Positions 34,602-43,538 of a stretch of DNA of 64,000 nucleotides are shown in pieces (positions within the stretch are counted from its first letter, which is position 1; each line of letters opens with the position of its first letter). The position numbers were made by a program, and so were the translations under genes. The stretch spans positions 1 through 64,000 of the forward strand of contig JAFEDS010000009.1 in NCBI GenBank assembly GCA_018241505.1, read 5' to 3'. Below the pieces are notes generated by a model. That model searched no databases and was not told the origin of the DNA. It saw only the letters and a program-made list of their open reading frames with translations. Source of the DNA: Pseudomonadota bacterium (GTDB lineage Bacteria; Pseudomonadota; Gammaproteobacteria; Steroidobacterales; Steroidobacteraceae).

Positions 34602-36064
34602 GCATCGAGATCCTCGTCAACGTGGCGCCGCGCGAAACGCGGGCTGCGATCGTCGAGAACGGCGTGCTGCAGGAAATCTATATCGAGCGCACCAGTCGGC
34701 GCGGTCTCGTCAGCAATCTCTACAAGGGACGCGTCTCGCGGGTGCTGCCGGGAATGCAGGCAGCGTTTGTGGACATAGGACTGGAGCGAACGGCATTCCT
34801 GCATGTTGCCGACATCGCCAACGCACCGACCGACGATACGATTGTTCTACCCACGGTGGACGATATCCGCCGCCTCGTCAGTCCCGGCGACGACATTCTA
34901 GTGCAGGTGATCAAGGACCCACTGGGAACCAAAGGGGCACGACTCACCACGTTCATTGCGCTGCCTTCGCGCTACCTCGTGTACATGCCGCGCGGCGATG
35001 GCATCGGCGTGTCAGCTCGGATTGATGATGAAAACGAACGTGTGCGGCTGAAGGAGGCCGTCGCGAGCTTCATTCCGCCCAATTCGGAAGGCGGTTATAT
35101 TTTGCGAACGGCTTCGCAGGGCGTGACGGTCGACAGTTTGCGCGAAGACATGGTGTATCTCGACAAGCTATGGCGCCATGTGCGGGTGCGTGCGCTCGAG
35201 ACACAGCCTGGCGGCATCGTTCATGCGGACCTTCCGCTGGCACTGCGAGTGCTGCGTGATGAGTTGTCGCGCGGCGTGAGTCGGGTTCTGGTCGACTCGC
35301 AGCGCGATCATGCCGACATGGTGGAGTTCGCCGCGGCGTTCATGCCGGATGCGGCGACCCGCATCGAGCTCTATGTGGGCCCGCGGCCGATATTCGATCT
35401 GCATGGGATCGAGGAAGAGATTGCCAAGGCTCTCGATCGTAAAGTCACGCTGAAGTCGGGTGGTCACCTGGTGATTGACCAGACGGAGGCCATGACCACG
35501 ATTGACGTCAACACCGGCGCCTACGTCGGGCACCGCAATCTCGAAGAGACGATCTTCCGCACCAACCTGGAAGCATCGGTCGCCATCGCGCGCCAGCTTC
35601 GGCTGCGCAACCTCGGCGGCATCATCATCATCGACTTCATCGATATGCGCGACGAAGCGCACCGGCGTCAGGTTCTCGCCGCGCTGGAGCGCGCCTTGTC
35701 AGGCGATCGCGCCCAGACGCACATCGTGAGCTTGTCGCCGCTGGGACTGGTGGAGATGACGCGGAAGCGGACGCGGGAAAGCCTGGAACACATGCTTTGT
35801 GTGGCATGTCCAACCTGCGAGGGGCGCGGGTTTGTGAAGTCGGCCGAGACGGTGTGCCACGAAATCTTTCGCGAGATTGTGCGACAAAGCCGGCAGTTTA
35901 CGAGCCGTGAGCTGCTGATACTGGCTCACCAGGATGTTGTGGATCGGTTGCTCGAGGATGAGTCGGCTACGCTTGCTGAGCTCGAGGCTCAGGTAGGACG
36001 GCCCATTCGGATGCAAGTAGAGGCGCTGTACGGGGTGGATCAGTACGACGTAGTCCTGATCTAG
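34598..36064 (+). CDS. rng: Ribonuclease G
   Basis: RNase G is an endonuclease of 16S rRNA 5' maturation and mRNA decay. From the TTG at 34598 the protein has 488 residues, very close to E. coli RNase G (489), and begins SIEILVNVAPRETRAAIVE. It has the S1 domain (GRVSRVLPGMQAAFVDIGLE), catalytic region TIDVNTGAYVG and IIDFIDM, and the zinc-link CPTCEG. An in-frame GTG at 34562 is possible but would overlap maf by 40 bases and breaks the family N-terminus; AGGGAG precedes the TTG. Confidence 0.94.
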   Translation: MSIEILVNVAPRETRAAIVENGVLQEIYIERTSRRGLVSNLYKGRVSRVLPGMQAAFVDIGLERTAFLHVADIANAPTDDTIVLPTVDDIRRLVSPGDDILVQVIKDPLGTKGARLTTFIALPSRYLVYMPRGDGIGVSARIDDENERVRLKEAVASFIPPNSEGGYILRTASQGVTVDSLREDMVYLDKLWRHVRVRALETQPGGIVHADLPLALRVLRDELSRGVSRVLVDSQRDHADMVEFAAAFMPDAATRIELYVGPRPIFDLHGIEEEIAKALDRKVTLKSGGHLVIDQTEAMTTIDVNTGAYVGHRNLEETIFRTNLEASVAIARQLRLRNLGGIIIIDFIDMRDEAHRRQVLAALERALSGDRAQTHIVSLSPLGLVEMTRKRTRESLEHMLCVACPTCEGRGFVKSAETVCHEIFREIVRQSRQFTSRELLILAHQDVVDRLLEDESATLAELEAQVGRPIRMQVEALYGVDQYDVVLI

Positions 36065-36127
36065 TTTATCAGCGCGGTACGGGCCGCGTAGGCGGCTGCG
36101 TCGATGCGGTGTTTGTGGGGGATAACG

Positions 36128-39100
36128 ATGGCTCCATTGGGGGAGACCGGCCCCAATTCGGCCACTCCGGCTTCGGCCACACCGGCCCGGGCCAGGAGCT
36201 GGCTTCAGGTTGCCCTGTTGGGCACCGTCGCTGCGGGCGTCGTCTTCGCTCTCATTCTTTTTGCTTACGAGCTGGCCCTCGCGCGGGTGCCGCAACATCG
36301 CGCTGCGCTCGAGCGCCTCGTCCGCGCCCAAACCGGGTTGGACGTTCGCTTCACCGAGCTTGGCTTACGTTGGGGCTGGTACGGCCCCGAGGCGGTTTTC
36401 CGGCACGTTGAGCTCGATGAGCCGGGCAGCGCCGAGGCGCTGCTGCGCGCGCCTGAGCTTGTTGTTGGATTTGACGTCTGGCGGACGCTGCGCAGTGGAC
36501 ATCCCGAGGCGGGGCGAATTGAGTTGGTGGCGCCGGAGATTGATTTCTCCAATGGCGGGCCGCGGCGGGGTGTTGGAGTAGGGTTGGCGGGAGCGGCCGG
36601 AAGTGCGCCGGGCTCAGCGTGGAAGTGCTCGACGGCCGAATCACAATCGGTGCGCTGTCGCGGTGCCGACGTAGCGGCTGGTTCTGGCGTTGAATCTTCC
36701 GCGTTGGGGCGCGTGGCGGTGTTGCAGCGCTGGCGGGGAGGGCGCATCGACATAGAGGGTGGCACCGTGCGCCTGCCCGACGCCGTCGGCGGTGTGAACC
36801 CACTGAGTGTACAGATACGCCGTGCGACGCTGCGCCGATCCGATGATGAGTGGAACGTCGACGGACTCCTCTTCTTGCCTGACCGTGTTGGTCGCAGTGC
36901 CCACATCACATTGGATGTACGCGGCGATCTGGGCCGTGCGTCCGCATTGAGCGGATCAGTGCGAGTCGAAGCGCGACGCCTGTTGTTTCCCGGCTCGCGT
37001 GACTTCCTCGCTGGCGCTCCCGGTATCGCTCGCTACCTGCCTCGCGGTGGCCACGGTGACCTGATCGTGAATTTGAGCTTCGCGCAAGGGCAGGTGATGA
37101 AGGCGCATGGCAACGTGCATGCTGGCGGACTGACGTTTGATGCGCCGGGTCAAGGGCAGATTGCTGCGCCGCCGCGCCCTGATCTTTTGGTGCTCGACCG
37201 TCTCAGCGGAAATTGGAACATCTCTCGCCGCGGCAATGGCTGGCGTTTGCGTGTTGACTCTCTGGACCTGGCGAAAGGCGATCGCTTCGCGTCACTCGCT
37301 GTTGATACCAGCGAGTCATCGCAACCGGAATCGCCCGGCCACTGGATCCGTGGAACGCTGGAAAGTGCACCGCTGGACCCCGTGCTGGCGGTCACTCGTT
37401 GGCTCGCACCGAATTTTGACCTCGCCGGCATCCATCTCAACGGTACCGCGCAAAATCTGACCTTTGACTGGGCCTCGGGGCGTCCCGAGGGAGATAGGCT
37501 GCGCACTTCCGCGAGCTTGGCGGACGTCGCCCTTTTGCCTCGATCGCGCGACTACGTGCTCGGCGGCCTCAGCGCCCGGATTGGCGGAAGCGAAAGCGAT
37601 CTCACGATTGACGTTCAATCGCACACAGCACGCCTGGAGTTGACTCAGTCCCAACAGAAGCCTCTCACCGATGTGCGTGTTTCATCCACGTTGCACGTGA
37701 GCAGTCATCCCGATGGATGGAAGCTGGAAACAGACTCTTTTGTACTGGAGCATCAGCGCGCCAGCCTGAATTTGAGCGGATCGCTGGAGGGCGGCTCAGC
37801 AGAGCCCCGGATTCTCGCCAAGGGCACGCTGACGGGCGCCGATATTCCTCTGGTCGTGAGGCTCCTGGGTGACAACACCGCGGAAGCATTCGGTGCCGCC
37901 GCTTCTCGATTGACTGCCGGTAAAATTCAAAACGCAGAGTTTGCTCTGCGCGGACCCATCAGCGATTTGCCGTTTGACGGCAGACACGATGGCTTCACCG
38001 GGTCATTGACGCTGCGGGATGCGATCTTGTCCGGTGGGGATCTGTGGCCCGATGCCAATGGCATCGACGCCCGCGTCGAATGGCACGGAGCGCAAATACA
38101 AGCGGTCATCGAGGCGGGGCGAGCAGGTCCGTTCCAACTTGCCTCGGCGAAAGCGCAATGGGGTGCGGATGGCCGAAGTGCGACTCGTTTGACGGGGCAC
38201 GTCAATGGTCGTATCGAGGATGCTATCGCGTGGGTTCGCAGCCACCCACAGTTGCAGGAATACGCCCCCGACGTTGGCGAAGTCGACGCGCAAGGCGATG
38301 CGTCGTTTGATCTCAATGTGACGGTGCCGCCGGAGGCAACTGCCCCGGCTCAACTGACAGCCCGCGTCTCCACATTCCTGGATGGCGCCACCGTGGAGGC
38401 CGTCTCGGGCCTGCCCCCACTCGAAGGTGTTACAGGCGCGTTCGTGTTTGATGCAGGCCGCCTGCAGCGGTCGGCGCTGACAGCGTCATGGCTGGGCGGG
38501 CCAGTGACACTCCATGTTGGCGAGCGCCGCGAGAAAACGACGCGCGTGCTTGCAGTTCAAGCACAAGGAACGTTGAACGCACAACAAGTGGCCACCCTGG
38601 CGAACGCCCCGGATGCGGCGGACGGCAGTACGGACTGGAGTGGCGAGCTGGCGTATCTGCAATCTGAAGGCTCGCGGTCGCCCCGGTGGCGCATGCGGGC
38701 AGATTCAAATCTGCTCGGTGTTGTCAGCTCGTTACCCGAGCCTTTCGCCAAGCGATCGGTGGCGGCCGTTCCCGTGCATCTGGAGGTTGTTGGCGCGAAC
38801 GATTCCGCGCAGCTTCGCGCGAGCTTCGGCGACCGGATGCGCAGCGTTTTGGCGTTGAAGCGCAAGCCGGCCGTTGGCTGGACGGTGGATCGGGGTTCGG
38901 TGCGACTGGACAGCGGCCTGCCGGTGTTGCCAAGCGAGCACGTTGTGTTGGTTCGGGGGCGCGTGAGCCGGCTCGATTTACCTGCCTACGCCGTGGCATG
39001 GCAACGACTGCGCCAGGACGCATTACCCCCCATCCGTGCGCAAGTAGTCGCCGACCAAATGCTGATAGGCGACCATCACTATGATGAAGTAGCGCTGCAA

Positions 39101-40189
39101 GCGGAGCGAACGAGTGCGGGATCCAATCTGCTGCTCGACTCGGCCGCGGTGGCAGGCATCGTACGCTGGCCATCGCCTGAGCGGGCTGCGCACAGCCTGG
39201 CTGTACTGAGTGAGCCTCAGCCGGCGGAGCTGCATTTCACGAGACTCAGCCTGCCCGAGGGTACTTTGCCGGGGGACGGCGTCGGTGTGATTGCCGCATT
39301 CGCACCGTCGGCGTCGCTGGCGGTTGATGATTTGAGTTGGCGTGGCCGGTCGCTTGGGCGCCTCACGGCAACAATGACTTCCGCCAACAAGGTTGTATCA
39401 GTGGAAGGTGCACGCCTCACCAACGGCGTTCACGATGCGCGCGGCGGTTTGCACTGTCAGACAGCCATGCCCACGTGCCGGCTGACATTTACGGTTGAGA
39501 GCACCGATGCCGCAGCGACGCTCGAGGATTTCGGATTTACGCCGGACCTGGCCGCGAGTGCCGCATCGTTGAATGGTGAGGTTGAGTGGCATCCGGCGGT
39601 TGGCCAGTCATGGCTTGCAGGCGTGCAAGGAACGCTCAGCATGCGCCTGGCCGACGGGAGCCTTCGCAAAGCGCCCGTTGCCGACAGCGGAGCCCTGCGG
39701 ACGGCCGCTGTAGCGGACGCCGACGCCATGCGCCAAGGAGATGTGGCAGAAGGGGGTGCTTTGCGGCCACAGCCCTTTGCGCTGCTCGCGGTCCCAGCAC
39801 TGGTCACCGCCCTCGATGCACCCGGCGCGGCGGGGTCCTCTCTGACCAAAGAACAGCAGCCACTGCACTTCGATCACCTGGAAGCGGACTTCGATCTGAA
39901 CGACGGGCAAGCCACCACCTCGGACCTGCACTTCGACGGCGATGCCGAAATCCTGATGCGCGGCCGAATCGGCATCGTCTCCCGCGACTACGATCAGCAG
40001 GTGTGGTTGCTGCGTGGCGAAGAACGGCTCCCGGCGGCTGTGCGGCGCTTTGGGGCCACGCCCAGGGTTGCCGCCGCCTGGCTCTCGTTGCGCGATCTGT
40101 TCAGCAGCGGGGAGTCACAGGACCGCTCCAGGGCCGTCCTACGCTTGCAAGGCTCATGGGACGACCCGATGGTAGTGACAGCGAACTGA
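36128..40189 (+). CDS. yhdP: YhdP/AsmA-family envelope protein
   Basis: YhdP is a giant AsmA-like protein thought to carry phospholipids between inner and outer membranes. The start at 36128 (AACGATG with GGGGG upstream) gives 1353 residues, against 1266 in E. coli. One membrane anchor lies at about residues 26-52, followed by a long beta-rich periplasmic part with DUF3971- and AsmA-type segments. Two stretches look foreign: about residues 145-198, Gly/Ala/Ser-rich with two Cys, and a stretch near residue 1180-1240 with imperfect repeats of GALR. The rng-yhdP-nitrilase-tldD order is conserved. Confidence 0.9.
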   Translation: MAPLGETGPNSATPASATPARARSWLQVALLGTVAAGVVFALILFAYELALARVPQHRAALERLVRAQTGLDVRFTELGLRWGWYGPEAVFRHVELDEPGSAEALLRAPELVVGFDVWRTLRSGHPEAGRIELVAPEIDFSNGGPRRGVGVGLAGAAGSAPGSAWKCSTAESQSVRCRGADVAAGSGVESSALGRVAVLQRWRGGRIDIEGGTVRLPDAVGGVNPLSVQIRRATLRRSDDEWNVDGLLFLPDRVGRSAHITLDVRGDLGRASALSGSVRVEARRLLFPGSRDFLAGAPGIARYLPRGGHGDLIVNLSFAQGQVMKAHGNVHAGGLTFDAPGQGQIAAPPRPDLLVLDRLSGNWNISRRGNGWRLRVDSLDLAKGDRFASLAVDTSESSQPESPGHWIRGTLESAPLDPVLAVTRWLAPNFDLAGIHLNGTAQNLTFDWASGRPEGDRLRTSASLADVALLPRSRDYVLGGLSARIGGSESDLTIDVQSHTARLELTQSQQKPLTDVRVSSTLHVSSHPDGWKLETDSFVLEHQRASLNLSGSLEGGSAEPRILAKGTLTGADIPLVVRLLGDNTAEAFGAAASRLTAGKIQNAEFALRGPISDLPFDGRHDGFTGSLTLRDAILSGGDLWPDANGIDARVEWHGAQIQAVIEAGRAGPFQLASAKAQWGADGRSATRLTGHVNGRIEDAIAWVRSHPQLQEYAPDVGEVDAQGDASFDLNVTVPPEATAPAQLTARVSTFLDGATVEAVSGLPPLEGVTGAFVFDAGRLQRSALTASWLGGPVTLHVGERREKTTRVLAVQAQGTLNAQQVATLANAPDAADGSTDWSGELAYLQSEGSRSPRWRMRADSNLLGVVSSLPEPFAKRSVAAVPVHLEVVGANDSAQLRASFGDRMRSVLALKRKPAVGWTVDRGSVRLDSGLPVLPSEHVVLVRGRVSRLDLPAYAVAWQRLRQDALPPIRAQVVADQMLIGDHHYDEVALQAERTSAGSNLLLDSAAVAGIVRWPSPERAAHSLAVLSEPQPAELHFTRLSLPEGTLPGDGVGVIAAFAPSASLAVDDLSWRGRSLGRLTATMTSANKVVSVEGARLTNGVHDARGGLHCQTAMPTCRLTFTVESTDAAATLEDFGFTPDLAASAASLNGEVEWHPAVGQSWLAGVQGTLSMRLADGSLRKAPVADSGALRTAAVADADAMRQGDVAEGGALRPQPFALLAVPALVTALDAPGAAGSSLTKEQQPLHFDHLEADFDLNDGQATTSDLHFDGDAEILMRGRIGIVSRDYDQQVWLLRGEERLPAAVRRFGATPRVAAAWLSLRDLFSSGESQDRSRAVLRLQGSWDDPMVVTAN

Positions 40190-40229
40190 AACGACCGGCC
40201 CCGCGCCGCTTGCTGTACATTTTTGACCC

Positions 40230-41048
40230 ATGAGTGCCATTGCAGCTATCCAAATGACGTCCGGACCGGACGTAGCCGCCAACCTTCAGCAGGTGAAACC
40301 TCTGCTGGAAGAAGCCGCCGGGCGCGGCGCCCAATTGGCCGTGCTTCCTGAGAACTTCTCTTTCCTGGGTCTGCGGGACACCGATAAGCGCGAGGTTGCC
40401 GAGGCTGAAGGCTCGGGCCCGGTGCAGGACTTCCTGGCCACGACGGCCGGCAAGCTCAGGATGTGGATCATCGCCGGGACCACGCCCATCAAGGCGGGTG
40501 GCGATGGCCGGGTGGCCGCCGCATCGCTCGTCTACGATGCGGCGGGCAAGCAGGTAGCCCGCTACGACAAGATCCATCTCTTTGATGTCGACATTCCGGG
40601 GAAAGCCGAGAAGTATCGCGAGTCCGCCAACGTGGCGCCGGGCTCGCGCACGGTCGTCGTGGACACGCCGGTGGGCAAAGTTGGACTGTCAGTCTGCTAT
40701 GACATCCGTTTTCCGGAGTTGTTTCGGCGCCTGAGCGCGGCGGGTGCACAGATTCTGACAGTGCCGTCGGCCTTCACGGCGCCGACGGGTCGGGCCCACT
40801 GGGAAACCCTGATGTGCGCCCGCGCAATTGAAAACCTCTGTTATGTCGTGGCGCCGGCGCAGTCGGGATTCCATCCCAATGGACGCGAGACCTACGGCGA
40901 CAGTCTGATTGTTGATTTTTGGGGCCGCGTCGTGCAGCGCTTGCCGCGCGGTCGCGGGTGTATTGTGGCGCAGGCCGATCTGCAGCGTCAGGCGCAAACC
41001 CGCCAGAACTTCCCGGCGTTGCAGCATCGGGTCTTCGCAGGAGAATGA
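40230..41048 (+). CDS. Nitrilase-superfamily carbon-nitrogen hydrolase
   Basis: The 272-residue enzyme has the Glu-Lys-Cys triad: Glu41 (VLPENFSFLG), Lys114 (RYDKIHLFD) and Cys156 (GLSVCYDIRFPEL). It matches the Nit1/NitFhit-like branch, whose members repair deaminated glutathione or hydrolyse omega-amides; which one applies here is not decidable. It lies between yhdP and tldD, and its stop abuts the tldD ATG. Confidence 0.93.
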   Translation: MSAIAAIQMTSGPDVAANLQQVKPLLEEAAGRGAQLAVLPENFSFLGLRDTDKREVAEAEGSGPVQDFLATTAGKLRMWIIAGTTPIKAGGDGRVAAASLVYDAAGKQVARYDKIHLFDVDIPGKAEKYRESANVAPGSRTVVVDTPVGKVGLSVCYDIRFPELFRRLSAAGAQILTVPSAFTAPTGRAHWETLMCARAIENLCYVVAPAQSGFHPNGRETYGDSLIVDFWGRVVQRLPRGRGCIVAQADLQRQAQTRQNFPALQHRVFAGE

Positions 41049-42512
41049 ATGTTGAGTGAGCCAAGCGACCAGCCTGTTGATGCGTTGAATATTGCACGCG
41101 ATCTGATCTTGCGGCCCAGCGGCCTGGACAACAGCCGCCTGGACCAGGTGTTCGGTGGCGTGCTGACGCATTCCGTCGATTTCGCCGACTTGTATTTCCA
41201 GCTCTCGCACGAGGAAGCCTGGTCTCTCGAGGACGGCATCGTGAAGGACGGCAGCGCCAGCATCGAGCAGGGTGTGGGCGTGCGGGCGTTGTCCGGTGAG
41301 AAGACCGGTTTTGCCTACTCCGATGAAATCGTGCTGCCCGCGCTCGAAGAGGCTTCGCGGGCCGCACGCGCCATTGCCGTTCGAGGCGGCGACAAACAGG
41401 TTCGTGCCTGGCAGTCGAAGCTCGGCCATGCGCTGTATCTGCCGGGCGATCCCAGTGTCGGGCTGACGGATCAACAGAAGGTCGAGTGGCTGGAGCGCGT
41501 CGATCGCGAGACCCGCAAGTTGGATCCGCGGATCGTCCATGTCACCGCCAGTGTCACGGCGGTGCACGAAGTCGTTCTGATCGCCACCAGCGAGGGCGAG
41601 CTCGCGGCGGATGTGCGGCCGCTGGTGCGATTCAACGTGTCCGTGCTGGTTGAGCAGAACGGACGGCGTGAGCAGGGCTATTGCGGCACCGGAGGCCGGT
41701 TCTCGCTTGCGGACCTCGTTGCCGGCGACAAGCCGCTGGCGCTCGGTCGCGAGGCAGTGAGGCAGGCGCTGGTGAACCTGGAAGCGAAACCGGCGCCGGC
41801 GGGCGCCATGACGGTGGTGCTTGGGCCGGGTTGGCCGGGCATTTTGCTGCATGAGGCGATCGGGCACGGCCTGGAAGGGGATTTCAACCGGAAGGGCACT
41901 TCTGCCTTCGCCAACCGGATTGGCGAGCGCGTGGCCGCCCCCGGCTGCACCATCGTCGACGATGGAACACTGTCGCGCCGCCGCGGTTCGCTGAATATTG
42001 ACGATGAGGGCACGCCGACGCAATGCACGACTCTGATCGAGGACGGCATTTTGCGCGGCTACATCCAGGACAAGCTCAACGCCAGGCTCATGGGTGCGAA
42101 ACCCACCGGTAACGGCCGTCGGGAATCCTTTGCACATCTGACCCTGCCGCGGATGACCAACACCTACATGCGCCCGGGTCCGCATGACCCGCAGGAAATC
42201 ATCCGCTCCGTCGATCGAGGTATCTACGCTGTCAACTTCGGTGGCGGACAGGTTGACATCACTTCAGGGAAGTTTGTGTTCTCGGCAAGCGAGGCCTATG
42301 CCATTGAGAACGGCAAGCTCGGCGCGCCGCTGAAGGGCGCGACGCTCATCGGCAACGGCCCCGATGTGCTCACGCGCGTGAGCATGGTGGGGAACGACCT
42401 GAAGCTGGACGATGGTGTTGGTACTTGCGGCAAGGATGGCCAGAGCGTTCCGGTGGGTGTGGGACAGCCCACGCTGCGAATCGACGGCCTGACTGTCGGC
42501 GGCACGGGCTGA
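41049..42512 (+). CDS. tldD: Metalloprotease TldD
   Basis: TldD forms a heterodimeric zinc protease with PmbA/TldE, which processes peptides such as microcin B17 and CcdA. The 487-residue protein carries HEAIGH at residues 268-273 followed by [15 protein letters not shown], the TldD HExxxH motif. The partner gene pmbA lies 4.7 kb downstream. It is coupled to the nitrilase gene with no gap. Confidence 0.97.
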   Translation: MLSEPSDQPVDALNIARDLILRPSGLDNSRLDQVFGGVLTHSVDFADLYFQLSHEEAWSLEDGIVKDGSASIEQGVGVRALSGEKTGFAYSDEIVLPALEEASRAARAIAVRGGDKQVRAWQSKLGHALYLPGDPSVGLTDQQKVEWLERVDRETRKLDPRIVHVTASVTAVHEVVLIATSEGELAADVRPLVRFNVSVLVEQNGRREQGYCGTGGRFSLADLVAGDKPLALGREAVRQALVNLEAKPAPAGAMTVVLGPGWPGILLHEAIGHGLEGDFNRKGTSAFANRIGERVAAPGCTIVDDGTLSRRRGSLNIDDEGTPTQCTTLIEDGILRGYIQDKLNARLMGAKPTGNGRRESFAHLTLPRMTNTYMRPGPHDPQEIIRSVDRGIYAVNFGGGQVDITSGKFVFSASEAYAIENGKLGAPLKGATLIGNGPDVLTRVSMVGNDLKLDDGVGTCGKDGQSVPVGVGQPTLRIDGLTVGGTG

Positions 42513-43013
42513 CGCCTGCGCTGCCGCAGCCGCTGAAATTCAGCATTTGCGCAGCCAAAACCGCTTGCATTGCTGTTAGGCCGCAAACCCGGCAGCAATG
42601 CCCTCTCGCCCGAACCAACATGTTGGTTCACAGTTCACGTGCGGACGGAGCAGGGACGCACCCGCTGAGAAGAGAGCAGTGGCACGTGCAATCAACTCAT
42701 GCTGCGCGGCGGATCTGTCGCGGTTCGTGCACCGAGCAGGCGGCGGGTGGGCGTTTCACCCACTCGCTGTCTGTAAGGGCAGACAGCGCGCGCAACCATT
42801 GGCACACCTCGTCCATTGCTGTGCGTTTGTGTCAGTAGTGCACATTCCGAGTGTGCGGAACGCCGGACATAATTTTCATCCGGCGTGAACGTGCGTCCGT
42901 TTTCGATGTCTGTCGGTACGGGCGTACCGAAGATGTGACGGCGTGCACGCCGCCCGGTTCGTTGGGTCCGTAGCTTGCTCGCTCGTTCTCGCCCACTTCT
43001 AGTTGAGGATTGC
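42513..43013. other. 500-base region without a gene, rich in inverted repeats
   Basis: I see no convincing coding sequence here. The region holds a series of perfect or near-perfect inverted repeats: 42567-42601 (9-bp stem, 17-base loop), 42612-42629 (18-base perfect palindrome), 42743-42767 (9 bp, one G-T pair, 7-base loop), 42765-42788 (9 bp, 6-base loop), 42840-42856 (5 bp), 42860-42886 (8 bp), 42913-42930 (7 bp, 4-base loop) and 42939-42952 (14-base palindrome). Stem sequences differ from each other, so it is not a REP array. It could be a structured RNA or an array of protein sites. Confidence 0.6.
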
Positions 43014-43181
43014 ATGATGCCCGCCGAGACCGGACTCGCTGAAACGCAGACACTGCAGATTCCCCAGGACCTGGTGAGTGCCCTCGGCACACACAAGCCC
43101 AAAACGGACTACGGCATCGAGGCCCTGAAACCTTCGTTCTTCGGCCGCCTGATGGAAAAGCTGATCGGTCCCAAGAATTAA
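43014..43181 (+). CDS. Small protein of unknown function
   Basis: A 55-codon frame starts ATGATG at 43014, preceded by GAGGA at a good distance. The product is polar in its first half (ETGLAETQTLQIPQDLVSAL) and ends with an amphipathic segment, PSFFGRLMEKLIGPKN. I do not recognise a family. The ribosome-binding site and the position just downstream of the hairpin region support a real gene. Confidence 0.5.
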   Translation: MMPAETGLAETQTLQIPQDLVSALGTHKPKTDYGIEALKPSFFGRLMEKLIGPKN

Positions 43182-43273
43182 TTTAACTGGCGGGTGAAGG
43201 GAGCTTCCGCAACCGAGGTTCCCGTCACACCGCTGTAGTTCCCGCCAAGGCATGCGTCAGGCTACGATGGGCC

Positions 43274-43531
43274 ATGACGCGCACCGGCAAGCGCTTATCC
43301 CGCCCCCTCTATGAGGGCCTGCCCTGGATCTACGTGGCAGGAGGGGCTATTGCGCTGTTTGGCAGCTATATGTGCCCCTTCAGGGGGCTCGCCCTCGTAA
43401 TCGGCTTATTGGGCCTCCTGGGCGTCCTGGGAGGCATCGTGGTAATGCTACGCCGCCGTGACTTCCGGGCCATGAGGTCTGAGTACGGTCAGGCTGATTC
43501 GTCTCTGAGCGATCTCGGACGCGAGGACTAG
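43274..43531 (+). CDS. Small membrane protein with two helices
   Basis: The 85-residue protein has a basic N-terminus, then two hydrophobic helices (about residues 17-34 and 38-59, the second being LALVIGLLGLLGVLGGIVVML), and a polar acidic tail. Small proteins of this kind occur in other gammaproteobacteria but no function is known to me. It stands alone between the 55-residue protein gene and the convergent ATPase gene, which ends only eight bases away. Confidence 0.65.
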   Translation: MTRTGKRLSRPLYEGLPWIYVAGGAIALFGSYMCPFRGLALVIGLLGLLGVLGGIVVMLRRRDFRAMRSEYGQADSSLSDLGRED

Positions 43532-43538
43532 GGCTCAG

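Noticed and set aside
42567-42952. CRISPR array or REP/REPIN cluster
   Set aside because: The stems are different sequences with irregular spacing; there is no repeated unit.
42513-43013. RNase P RNA or tmRNA as explanation of the hairpin cluster
   Set aside because: I looked for their conserved blocks and did not find them; stems do not match either fold.
42692-43102. Minus-strand frames of 86-136 codons over the hairpin cluster
   Set aside because: Sequences are Arg/Thr/Pro-rich without motif or ribosome-binding site, and overlap inverted repeats and the better-supported gene at 43014.
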